Source of the DNA: SHZI01 sp964417725
GTDB taxonomy: Bacteria > Pseudomonadota > Gammaproteobacteria > Steroidobacterales > GCA-2729495
Assembly (NCBI GenBank): GCA_964417725.1
Contig: CAYQIV010000005.1
Location: 1 to 64,000 of the forward strand
Length of the DNA: 64,000 bases
Reading direction: 5' to 3'
The position numbers were made by a program, and so were the translations under genes. This document shows positions 25,559 to 36,552 of this stretch, piece after piece; position 1 is the first letter of the stretch, and each line of letters opens with the position of its first letter. Under the pieces are notes generated by a model. That model was given only the letters and a program-made list of their open reading frames with translations. It made no database searches and had not been told where the DNA came from.

Positions 25559-25574
<16 letters not shown>
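24789..25574 (+). CDS. moeB: MoeB/ThiF-family adenylyltransferase
   Basis: This 261-residue E1-like enzyme would adenylate the C-terminal Gly of MoaD (molybdopterin synthesis) or ThiS. It has the nucleotide loop VVGLGGLGSVASLYLASSGI (about residues 29-48), the Asp/Arg pair in NDFDRIDASNLPRQ, and a zinc site formed by CYRCLY (about 168-173) and CPVC at 244-247. The GQGVLAPVAGTVGTMMATEAI segment is typical of MoeB. Following prmC matches the known prfA-prmC-moeB order. MoaD or ThiS partners are not in the window, so MoeB versus ThiF is not decided. Its 3' end overlaps convergent metH by 16 bp. Confidence 0.87.
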
Positions 25575-29238
<3,664 letters not shown>

Positions 29239-29242
<4 letters not shown>

Positions 29243-30126
29243 GCATCCACCGCCACGGGCCGCAGGCCGAGCGCGCAACAGATCGCGTAGGTCAGCTCGA
29301 AGCGGTTCAACGTGTAGAAATGAAACTCATCGACTCCGTGGCGGCGCAGCCGCACCACCTGGTCGATGGCGATGCTGGCGCCGAGCATGCGCTGCGTGTC
29401 GGGGTCGTCGTCGAGACCGGCAAAGCGCTCGTGCAGCCAGTCCGGTACCCGGGCACCGCAGCGCCCGGCGAAACCGACCATCTGCCGGAAGCGGGCGATG
29501 GGCAGGATGCCGGGAACGATCGGCGCGGTGATGCCGCGCGCCACGCAACGGTCGCGAAAGCGCAGGAAGTTGTCCGTATCGAAGAAGAACTGCGTGATGG
29601 CCCGGCTGGCGCCGGCATCGAGCTTGCGTTGCAGGTTGTCGAGGTCGAACTCGGCACTCGGCGCCTCGGGGTGGACTTCCGGATAGGCGGCCACCGAGAT
29701 GTCGAGCCCGGGGATATCGGCCAGCCCACGCACCAGGTCGACGGCGAAGGCAAAGCCGCCCGGCCAGGGCTCGTAACGCTCGGCGCCGGCCGGCGGATCG
29801 CCGCGCAGCGCGACGAGGTGGCGGATGCCCTCGATGTGGTAGCCCCGCGCGATGTCGAGGATCTCCTCGCGCCGCGCACCAACGCAGGTCAGGTGGGGCG
29901 CGGCGACGAGGCCGGTCTCGCGGGCGATGCGCGAGACGATGCGATGGGTGCGGTCACGCGTCGAGCCGTCGGCGCCGTAGGTCACCGACACGAAGCGCGG
30001 CCGCAGCGGCGCGAGCCTGGCCACCGACTGCCACAGCGTGTCCTCCATGGCGGGCGTGGCCGGCGGGAAGAACTCGAAGGACACCTGCACGGGTGGCCTG
30101 CCGGCAGGCGTGGATGCAGTGTTCAT
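29239..30126 (-). CDS. metF: Methylenetetrahydrofolate reductase
   Basis: MetF makes 5-methyltetrahydrofolate, the methyl donor for MetH, using FAD and NADH. The 295-residue protein (E. coli: 296) has VSFEFFPPATPAMEDTLW near the N-terminus with the catalytic Glu, TYGADGSTRDRTHRI, HLTCVGARREEIL, RGDPP, and AITQFFFDTDNFLRF. It overlaps the upstream regulator-methyltransferase gene and downstream metH, each by 4 nt (ATGA), so three proteins are translated from one message. Confidence 0.97.
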
Positions 30127-31058
30127 GCGGCGCGTCCTGTTGCAGTGGGTTGGATGTTGCGCCGCGCGCTGAAAATGGCGCGGTCGGGGGTGCGCCCGGG
30201 CAGCCACTGGCGGCGGCTGATGCGCAGCCCCGCCGCGGCGGCCAGGGCCGCGACCTCGTTTTCGTAGAGCGCATCGGGGGCTGCGTCGGCGGGCAGACGG
30301 CGCACGGCGGGCAGGATGTGGTCCAGCACCAGCAGGCATCCGTCGGCACGCAGCACGCGGGCCGCCTCGGCGAGCACGCGGGCCGGGTCGGCACTGGTGC
30401 GCAGCACCTCGTCGACGACCACGCCATCGAAGCTGCGGTCGGCGAAGGGCAGCGCGTGGGCATCGCCGGCACGCACCGTGCAGCCGGCGAGGCCGGCCTC
30501 GCGCAGGCGGGCCCGGGCGATGACGCGCATGCCGGGAGCGGCATCGAGGCCGACGGCCCGTCGGGCCCGTCGGGCGAGCTGACAAAGCACGGTGCCGGTG
30601 CCGCTGCCGATGTCGAGCACCTCGCCGGCGGCCGCACCGCCCAGCGCCGCGTCGAGGAGTTCGCCAGGCACCACATCGCCGAAGCCGGCCGGTCCACCCA
30701 GCCGGCGCACGCCGCGCAGCGCCTGGTGTTCGCGCTGCCGGCGCAGACCGGCCATGCGCGCACGGTCCGCCATGACCACGGCATCCCCGGTGAGTCGCCC
30801 GGTGAGCCAGGGCATGAACGCACCGGCCAGCCCGGGGGCGATGCGGTAGTACACCCAGCGGCCCTCGCGGAAGTGATCGACGAGGCCCGCTGCCTGAAGA
30901 ATACGCAGGTGGCGCGAAACGCGCGGCTGGCTCTGGCCCAGCACCGCCGTCAGCTCCGCCACCGCGGCCTCACCGTCCCGCAACAGGGCCAGCAGGCGCA
31001 GCCGCGACGGGTCGGCCGCCGCGGCCAGCACCCCGGCCGTCTCCATGATCGCACTCAT
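30123..31058 (-). CDS. ArsR-family regulator fused to a SAM-dependent methyltransferase (SahR-like)
   Basis: Residues 1-90 form a winged-helix ArsR domain (LLRDGEAAVAELTAVLGQSQPRVSRHLRIL, then a wing with REGRWVYYRIAP). Residues about 130-300 form a class I methyltransferase-like domain (VLDIGSGTGTVLCQLARR, GDAHALPFADRSFDGVV). No metal-binding CxC is seen in the ArsR part, arguing against an arsenic sensor. ArsR proteins of the SahR type control methionine-cycle genes in proteobacteria and respond to S-adenosylhomocysteine, and the C-terminal domain could be that sensor; this assignment is inferred from context. It heads the metF-metH operon. Residue 5 (Met, 31046) is an alternative start. 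Confidence 0.88.
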   Translation of the reverse strand: MSAIMETAGVLAAAADPSRLRLLALLRDGEAAVAELTAVLGQSQPRVSRHLRILQAAGLVDHFREGRWVYYRIAPGLAGAFMPWLTGRLTGDAVVMADRARMAGLRRQREHQALRGVRRLGGPAGFGDVVPGELLDAALGGAAAGEVLDIGSGTGTVLCQLARRARRAVGLDAAPGMRVIARARLREAGLAGCTVRAGDAHALPFADRSFDGVVVDEVLRTSADPARVLAEAARVLRADGCLLVLDHILPAVRRLPADAAPDALYENEVAALAAAAGLRISRRQWLPGRTPDRAIFSARRNIQPTATGRAA

Positions 31059-31065
31059 GCGCGAA

Positions 31066-31085
31066 ATATAAAGATTTCTTTATAT
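31066..31085. promoter_or_regulatory. Palindromic operator ahead of the ArsR-metF-metH operon
   Basis: ATATAAAGA (31066-31074) is separated by TT from its exact reverse complement (31077-31085). The site ends 7 bp before the regulator's start codon and stands out as AT-rich in a GC-rich region. The size and position fit autoregulation by the ArsR protein, probably overlapping the transcription start. Binding is inferred. Confidence 0.7.
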
Positions 31086-31367
31086 GTTTTCAAACCGGCA
31101 TTTCCGGGGAAAACGCCACCCCGGGCACGGCCCGCAGCGGGCCAGGGCCCGGGCGGGAACGGTCGGGCAGTCGGGCGATCCGCCTTCCTCGTGTGACCGG
31201 GCGTCGGCGGTGAGGCCATCGAAGGCGCACCAGGTCATCGTGACGGCCCGCACCGGTACCGGACAGCTTTTCCCCCGGCTGACACCCGTTGATGCTCTGT
31301 TGACACACGTTGACAGTCGCGGTCCCTAGACTTGAGCCATGGAAAACGCCTGGCACGGGGTTGCTGC
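31086..31367. other. Intergenic region between the methionine operon and fdxA
   Basis: No coding frame is convincing. Near the fdxA end, the stretch at about 31285-31318 contains three GTTGA units (GTTGATG, GTTGACA, GTTGACA), two of which could be -35 boxes of an fdxA promoter, though no clear -10 is seen. No riboswitch-like structure or terminator was recognised. Confidence 0.35.
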
Positions 31368-31703
31368 ATGACGTACGTGGTCACCGAAAACTGCATCCGC
31401 TGCAAGCATCAGGATTGCGTCGAGGTCTGCCCCGTGGACTGCTTCCACGAAGGCCCGAACTTCCTCGTCATCAACCCCGAGGAGTGCATCGACTGCACCC
31501 TGTGCGCGCCTGAGTGCCCGGTCGATGCGATCTATGCCGACGATGAGGTCCCGGCGCACTTCACGGACTTCATCGGCCTCAACAAGGAACTGGCCGCCAG
31601 CTGGCCGGTGATCACGGCCCGCGGCGAGGTGCCCGAAGACGCCGCGCAGTGGGCCCAGGTCAAGGACAAGATCACCCACCTGCTGCGCACCTGGCCGGCC
31701 TGA
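31368..31703 (+). CDS. fdxA: 7Fe ferredoxin FdxA
   Basis: This 111-residue soluble ferredoxin holds one [3Fe-4S] and one [4Fe-4S] cluster. The cluster ligands are visible in the first 60 residues (CIRCKHQDCVEVCPVDCF and CIDCTLCAPECPVDAIY). The C-terminal helix ending TWPA matches Azotobacter-type FdxA of 107-112 residues. The ATG at 31368 is chosen because homology starts MTYVVTENCI. The next gene, an unknown membrane protein, starts 29 nt downstream on the same strand, so the ferredoxin may give electrons to it; that is inference from neighbourhood alone. Confidence 0.95.
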   Translation: MTYVVTENCIRCKHQDCVEVCPVDCFHEGPNFLVINPEECIDCTLCAPECPVDAIYADDEVPAHFTDFIGLNKELAASWPVITARGEVPEDAAQWAQVKDKITHLLRTWPA

Positions 31704-31732
31704 GCAACGCCACCTCGAAGCGGAGAATCCTC

Positions 31733-32650
31733 ATGACAGCCGTCAAGCGAATGTTCTACAAGCCGCCCTACATCGGCCTGTTCGCCTTCATCAGCGTGTT
31801 CATCGTTCAGGGGCTCGGCCACACGATCATGATCGTGATGGAAGACCTGCTCGGCCACGAATACATGTTCCACGCGGCCTTTGGTATGGGTGCCGCCGGC
31901 TTGGCCATGCTCTGGTACGGCATGACGCGCCCTGGCGAGACGGCCGCCACCTGGTGGGGCTTCTTCGCCGCCATGGCGCTGTGGACGGGGTGGGTCGAGT
32001 TCACCTTCATCGTCTACGCGCACCAGATGAACGTACAGGGAATCGTCAGCGCAACCGGCGAAGTCCTCACCAAGCCCGAGTATCTGGTCATGGAAGGTTC
32101 GGTCGGCATCATGCTGGTTTCACTGCTCTACTTTCTCTCGAACAAGGAAACCAAGTGCAATTTCTTCCACTGGATCCAGCGCAATTTGCGCCTGCCGGTC
32201 GGCAAGCCGAACCCGCGCCATGAGCGCAATTTCGCCCTCATCACCTTCATCGAGAGCATCTATCTGCTGTGGTTTTTCTACCTGCTCCTGCTGGTGCTCT
32301 ACAACGAGGCGTGGCTCGGCGCCGAGCACCCGCTGGTCTATGGCTACTTCGTGCTCAACACCGCGTGGGCCATCTACCTCTTCAGCCGCATGATCAAGAT
32401 GTGGAAAGTGCCCACGGCCATCCGTTACGCCATCGCCACCGGCATCATCTGGTTCACCAGCTACGAACTGCTCGGGCGCTGGAATATCGGCGAGGACATC
32501 TGGGTGCAGCCCTGGAAGTACGGTCTCGAACTGAGCCTGATCGTTGTCGCCATTGCACTGATCACCGCCATCTCCTGGCTGACGCCGGACCACGTCAAGG
32601 CGCTGCTCGACCGCGAAAGCCGCGGTCTCCGCCGGCCGCACAACACCTGA
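31733..32650 (+). CDS. Unrecognised integral membrane protein next to fdxA
   Basis: This 305-residue protein has about eight hydrophobic helices: near residues 11-30, 43-62, 72-92, 112-132, 160-185, 200-218, 228-246 and 262-282. Conserved-looking polar residues lie in or beside helices: His30, Glu36, His41 and His46 around the first loop (GHTIMIVMEDLLGHEYMFH), Glu and His in WVEFTFIVYAHQMN, and Glu in FIESIYLLWF. Such buried His/Glu pairs suggest metal or heme binding but no known signature fits. The start has CGGAG 8 nt upstream. No family is recognised. The tandem placement after a ferredoxin suggests a redox role. Confidence 0.7.
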   Translation: MTAVKRMFYKPPYIGLFAFISVFIVQGLGHTIMIVMEDLLGHEYMFHAAFGMGAAGLAMLWYGMTRPGETAATWWGFFAAMALWTGWVEFTFIVYAHQMNVQGIVSATGEVLTKPEYLVMEGSVGIMLVSLLYFLSNKETKCNFFHWIQRNLRLPVGKPNPRHERNFALITFIESIYLLWFFYLLLLVLYNEAWLGAEHPLVYGYFVLNTAWAIYLFSRMIKMWKVPTAIRYAIATGIIWFTSYELLGRWNIGEDIWVQPWKYGLELSLIVVAIALITAISWLTPDHVKALLDRESRGLRRPHNT

Positions 32651-32777
32651 GCGTCGCACCGGCGCCGGCGGTCGATCGCCGGCGCCGGTCGTCCACATCG
32701 CGGGCGCGCGTCGTCGGGACCATCCCGGCGGACGCCACCGAAATACAATCCACACCCTGCCACCGGGAATTCTCCAG

Positions 32778-33530
32778 ATGCCCCCGACCCGCCCACGATT
32801 CGGCGCGGATGCCGCGCTGCTGTGCATTGCCCTCGGCCCGACCGCCACCGCCGGCCCGCCGCTGACCACCGACGACCCCGGAATCCTCGACCCGGGCCGG
32901 ATGGAGGTCATCCTGGCCACCACCCTCGAGAAAACGCGCACCGGCGACACCTGGGAGCTGCCCGTGCTCGACGTGTCGCTGGGCCTCACGCGTCACGTGC
33001 AGGTGTCCGCCGTTGTTCCGCGCCTCGTCACCGACCCGGACGATGCCGCGCGCAAGTCGGATTTCGGCGCCGGCCAGGTGGGCATCAAGTGGCGCTTCCT
33101 CGAACGGGACCGCCTCGCCCTGGCCGTGGCACCGCTCTATGAATTCGACATCCGGCCCGGCGCCGTCCGCCGCGGCGTCACCGAAGACGTCGACATCCTC
33201 GCCGTGCCGGTGGTGATCGAGTACCAGGGGGTGGATTGGCGCTTCAACGCCGAGGTCGGTTATGCGCTGGCCCACAACGACCGGGACGAGTTGATCTACG
33301 GCCTGTCCGTCACCCGTCCACTCGGCCCGCGCATGGCGTGGATGATCGGCATTCACGCCAGCCCCGACCGGCATTGGGACGACCACGGGCTGGCCCTGCG
33401 CAGCGGGCTCGACATCACCCTGCGCGAAGACATCCACCTCCTCGTCGGCCTGGGCACCGGTCTCGACAACCGCCCCGACGACGAACAACTCGACCTCGAC
33501 GCGTATTTCGGCATCCAGTGGTTCAGATGA
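32778..33530 (+). CDS. Outer-membrane beta-barrel protein (phenol-degradation MetA/transporter-like family)
   Basis: This 250-residue protein has an N-terminal signal (cleaved around ATAGPPLTTDD) and then the pattern common to the PF13557-like barrel family: LTTDDPGILDPGRMEVILAT, followed by alternating strands such as HVQVSAVVPRL and VGIKWRFLERDRLALAVAPLYEF. It ends in an aromatic, FGIQWFR, as outer-membrane barrels do. It probably forms a small pore. The substrate is unknown. A TACAAT box lies about 26 nt upstream. It is convergent with the AI-2E-family gene. Confidence 0.7.
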   Translation: MPPTRPRFGADAALLCIALGPTATAGPPLTTDDPGILDPGRMEVILATTLEKTRTGDTWELPVLDVSLGLTRHVQVSAVVPRLVTDPDDAARKSDFGAGQVGIKWRFLERDRLALAVAPLYEFDIRPGAVRRGVTEDVDILAVPVVIEYQGVDWRFNAEVGYALAHNDRDELIYGLSVTRPLGPRMAWMIGIHASPDRHWDDHGLALRSGLDITLREDIHLLVGLGTGLDNRPDDEQLDLDAYFGIQWFR

Positions 33531-33557
33531 CGGAAACAACGGTGCCGATGTCGGCCG

Positions 33558-34607
33558 TCATGGATTGACGGTGGCATCGAGCCAGGCGCGGACCAGCGAG
33601 TGTGCCACGGCCATCAGGGTCGGGCCGATGAACAGGCCGATGAAGCCCCAGGCGATGAGCCCGCCGAGCACGCCGATGAGGATCAGGACGAAGGGCAGGC
33701 GCACGCCGCGGCCGATGAGCCACGGACGCAGGACGTTGTCGACCGGCGTGATGGCCACACCCCAGACCAGCAGGCCAAGCGCCGGCAGCAGCGGCCCGGT
33801 GAAATAGAGCCACAACACCACCGGTACCCAGACCACGGGGACGGGCATCTGCACCAGCGCCACCATGAACGTCAGGAAACCCAGCAGCACGGTACCGGGC
33901 ACGCCGGCAACGGCCAGACCGACCATGATCAGCAACGACTGGACGACCGCCGTGCCGACCAGCCCGATGGAGACGCTGCGCACCGTCGCCACCACCAGGT
34001 CGACGAGCGCCGTGCCGCCGCCAACGCCAAGGCGCACCACGAACCGTCCTGTGAACTCGCTGAAGTGTGCGGCGGTAACGAGCAGCACGCCGGCGATGAG
34101 GATCGCGAAGAGGAACTCGATGACGGCCAGCGCGAGGCTTGCACCCTGCGCGAGGGCCCAGACCCCGGCATTCTCGGCCATCGGCAGCAGCTTGCGGGCG
34201 AAGCCCTGCATGTCGGCCGCCACCGTGCGCCACAGGTCGCCCAGCACCTCACCGACCAGCGGCGCGCCGGCCAGCCACGCCGGCGGCTCGGGCGTCAGTG
34301 TCACGAGCAGGTCGCGCACCAGCCCGGTGACTTCGGGCACGGCCTGGCCAAGGCTCGCCGCCAGCACCACCACGGGCATGACGATGACGACCAGCAACCC
34401 CGCGCTGCACAGCGTGGCAGCGAGCTTCGGCCGCTGGCCGAGCCGCGCGCTGAGCCACAGGAACGCCGGCCAGATGCTGATGGCGATGATGCCGGCCCAG
34501 GCGATGGCACCGACGAAGGGCATGACGACCTGTGCGCACGCCACCACCAGCACGACCAGCGCCACCAGCCGGGCGATGCGTTCCGTGCTCCACTGCGTGT
34601 CGTTCAT
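33558..34607 (-). CDS. AI-2E-family transporter (PF01594)
   Basis: This 349-residue membrane protein has the family's eight-helix layout, with helices at about residues 10-55 (two), 70-90, 155-185 and a C-terminal group from 215 to 335. Characteristic segments include PALGLLVWGVAITPVDNVLRPWLI and LPFVLILIGVLGGLIAWGFIGLFIGP. Members export diverse small solutes or act as sodium/proton antiporters; the autoinducer-2 role is true for only a few, so no substrate is assigned. It lies 24 bp upstream of nothing on the same strand except the following barrel gene's 3' end and is likely monocistronic or shares a transcript with the MipA gene. Confidence 0.85.
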   Translation of the reverse strand: MNDTQWSTERIARLVALVVLVVACAQVVMPFVGAIAWAGIIAISIWPAFLWLSARLGQRPKLAATLCSAGLLVVIVMPVVVLAASLGQAVPEVTGLVRDLLVTLTPEPPAWLAGAPLVGEVLGDLWRTVAADMQGFARKLLPMAENAGVWALAQGASLALAVIEFLFAILIAGVLLVTAAHFSEFTGRFVVRLGVGGGTALVDLVVATVRSVSIGLVGTAVVQSLLIMVGLAVAGVPGTVLLGFLTFMVALVQMPVPVVWVPVVLWLYFTGPLLPALGLLVWGVAITPVDNVLRPWLIGRGVRLPFVLILIGVLGGLIAWGFIGLFIGPTLMAVAHSLVRAWLDATVNP

Positions 34608-34631
34608 CGCCGCCTCCCCGGCGCCGCGCCG

Positions 34632-35489
34632 CTAATCGCCACCGCGACGCTCGCTCTCCCAGAACCGCCAGGCAAAGATCGCATAGAAAGCCGTGGTCGA
34701 GCGGTCGGTGAACAGCGGGCTGTCGTCATTGGCCGCCCCGCCGTGCAGGCCCTGGCGGATCCCCGCGATCATCTCCAGCCGGTCGCTGAGCGGCTGGCGC
34801 AGCGACAGCGTGATGTCGGTACCGAGGTAGCCGGCGTCCGGGCGATAGGCCGCCCGCGCGCCGGTGGCGAACTGCGGCTTGACCTCGTAGTAGTAGTCCA
34901 TGTATCGGCGCGAGGCGAAGTTGGGCGTGATGCGCAGCTTGATCTGGTGGCGCGGCCGGCCGAGGTCGCGGATGAAACGCAGCTGCGGCGACAGCACCAG
35001 CCCCTGCCACGTCGGGTCGAGACCATCCCAGGACAGCGCCGCCCGCAGTTGCAGGACGAAGAACGACTCGGCCGGCAACCACGGCCGGTCGGCCAGCGCC
35101 AGCTGCAGCTCCGGGCCGACCTGCAGCAGCAGGTCGAGATCGGGCATGCCGGCACGCGCGTCGATGTCCTCGCTGTCGGCACCGAAGTTGATGTCGAAGT
35201 TGACATCGAGGCGCAAGCCGTCGCGGCGCAGGATGCGGCCGCGCACGGGCGATTCGTCATCCTCGCCGATACGCAGCACCTTGCCGCGATACACCGGAAA
35301 CGGCAGCGGCACGAAATCGACCTGGTTCTCGCTCGAGGCCGGGTAGGCCGGCCCGCTCCGGATGAAACCGGCGGCGCTCAGTTCCCACAGGGCGCCGGTC
35401 GCCGTGTCGCTGGCCCGCGCCGGACCGGTGGTCCACGCCAGCAGCGCCACGCTGGCCAGCGAAGCGATGCAGGCCCGCACACAGCGCAT
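34632..35489 (-). CDS. MipA/OmpV-family outer-membrane scaffolding protein
   Basis: With the start at 35489 the protein has 285 residues, a signal peptide (MRCVRACIASLASVALLAW, cleaved around ARASD) and a beta-barrel body. Family marks are SENQVDFVPLPFPVYRGKVLRIG, RITPNFASRRYMDYYYEVKP and a C-terminal AIFAWRFWESERR. MipA links murein synthase and hydrolase in E. coli; other members are porin-like. The start could also be 9 nt further upstream (35498). The AI-2E gene follows after 24 bp on the same strand. Confidence 0.83.
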   Translation of the reverse strand: MRCVRACIASLASVALLAWTTGPARASDTATGALWELSAAGFIRSGPAYPASSENQVDFVPLPFPVYRGKVLRIGEDDESPVRGRILRRDGLRLDVNFDINFGADSEDIDARAGMPDLDLLLQVGPELQLALADRPWLPAESFFVLQLRAALSWDGLDPTWQGLVLSPQLRFIRDLGRPRHQIKLRITPNFASRRYMDYYYEVKPQFATGARAAYRPDAGYLGTDITLSLRQPLSDRLEMIAGIRQGLHGGAANDDSPLFTDRSTTAFYAIFAWRFWESERRGGD

Positions 35490-35605
35490 GGCCGGCATCC
35501 GGCCAGCGGATGGGCCAACGCCCGACGATGGATCACGCCCGCACCCCGATCGCCTCATCGCCTGCCCTCCGCGTCGCGCGACGGTCGCCGACATGCCCGG
35601 CACCA

Positions 35606-36376
35606 TCAGCCGACGGCGCGCACCTTGTAGTTGCCACGCTGCTCGTCGAATTCGAGTTCGATGAGCCCCTGCTTCGCCGCATCCTCGAGCAGTTCGGAAA
35701 AACTGCGGTAGCCGTACACCGTCTCGTTGAAGCCGGGGTAGACGCGCCGCACGGTCTGCTTGACCAGCGACCCCCACAGCGGATCGTACTCGGCCGACAG
35801 CGAGGCGATGGTTTCGGTGACCTGGTCGAGCGCCTCCTGCTGACCCTTGTTGGTCGACTGCCGGGCGCGGGTGCGCGGCCGCTTGGCCACCGTGATCAGG
35901 TCATCGTAAAAGATGAATTCGTCGCAGTTGCTGGCCAGCAGGTCGGAGGTCGAGCTGCGCACGCCGCAGCCGATGACCCGCTTGTCGTTCTCCTTGAGCT
36001 TGGAGACGAGCGGCGAGAAATCGCTGTCGCCGGTCAGCAGGGCGAAGGTGTCGATGTGCTCCTTGGAATAACACAGGTCGATGGCGTCGACGACCATGCG
36101 GATGTCGGCGCTGTTCTTGCCGCCCACCTTGGCCTGCGGGATGTCGATCAGCTCGAACCCCTGGCGATGGAACTCCTCGACGAACTGCCGGTAGCGTGTC
36201 CAGTCGCAGTAAGCCCGCTTGGCAACGATGCGGCCCTTCTCGAGCAGGCGCTTGAGCACCAGTTCGATCTGGAAGCGGCCGCCGCCCTTCATGTCCTGGG
36301 CGCCGAGCGCCAGGTTCTCGAAATCGACGTAGACGGCGAGCGTCAGCTCGCTGCGCATGGGGGTGTCCTGGGCCAT
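35606..36376 (-). CDS. NYN-domain ribonuclease-like protein with C-terminal LOTUS/OST-HTH domain
   Basis: This 256-residue protein has a NYN (PIN-like) nuclease domain at residues about 10-165 with acidic catalytic positions in AVYVDFENLALG, ADIRMVVDAIDLCY and LLTGDSDFSPLVSKLKEN. A linker rich in Arg/Gln/Lys follows. The C-terminal part (about 195-255, FSELLEDAAKQGLIELEFDE) matches the OST-HTH/LOTUS RNA-binding fold. The family (DUF88/LabA-like) is thought to process or degrade RNA. The start at 36376 gives the conserved N-terminus. Confidence 0.87.
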   Translation of the reverse strand: MAQDTPMRSELTLAVYVDFENLALGAQDMKGGGRFQIELVLKRLLEKGRIVAKRAYCDWTRYRQFVEEFHRQGFELIDIPQAKVGGKNSADIRMVVDAIDLCYSKEHIDTFALLTGDSDFSPLVSKLKENDKRVIGCGVRSSTSDLLASNCDEFIFYDDLITVAKRPRTRARQSTNKGQQEALDQVTETIASLSAEYDPLWGSLVKQTVRRVYPGFNETVYGYRSFSELLEDAAKQGLIELEFDEQRGNYKVRAVG

Positions 36377-36552
36377 TGCGGCTCCATGTGGTGGATGAAT
36401 CGTCGGCATCGTGAAGGATGCGCCGTGCAAGGGCAAGCACGGCCTGTGCGCCAACACCCCGGGCCTGCAGCCATCGCACACCGCCGGCACGCCGCCAGGG
36501 TGCGGCGCCGGCCTGCCGGACCGCCAGGCGACGCAGCGGCAGTCATGCGGCA

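Noticed and set aside
31059..31330. A SAM or cobalamin riboswitch upstream of the methionine operon
   Set aside because: The leader of the ArsR gene is too short and shows only the palindrome; no riboswitch core motif was found.
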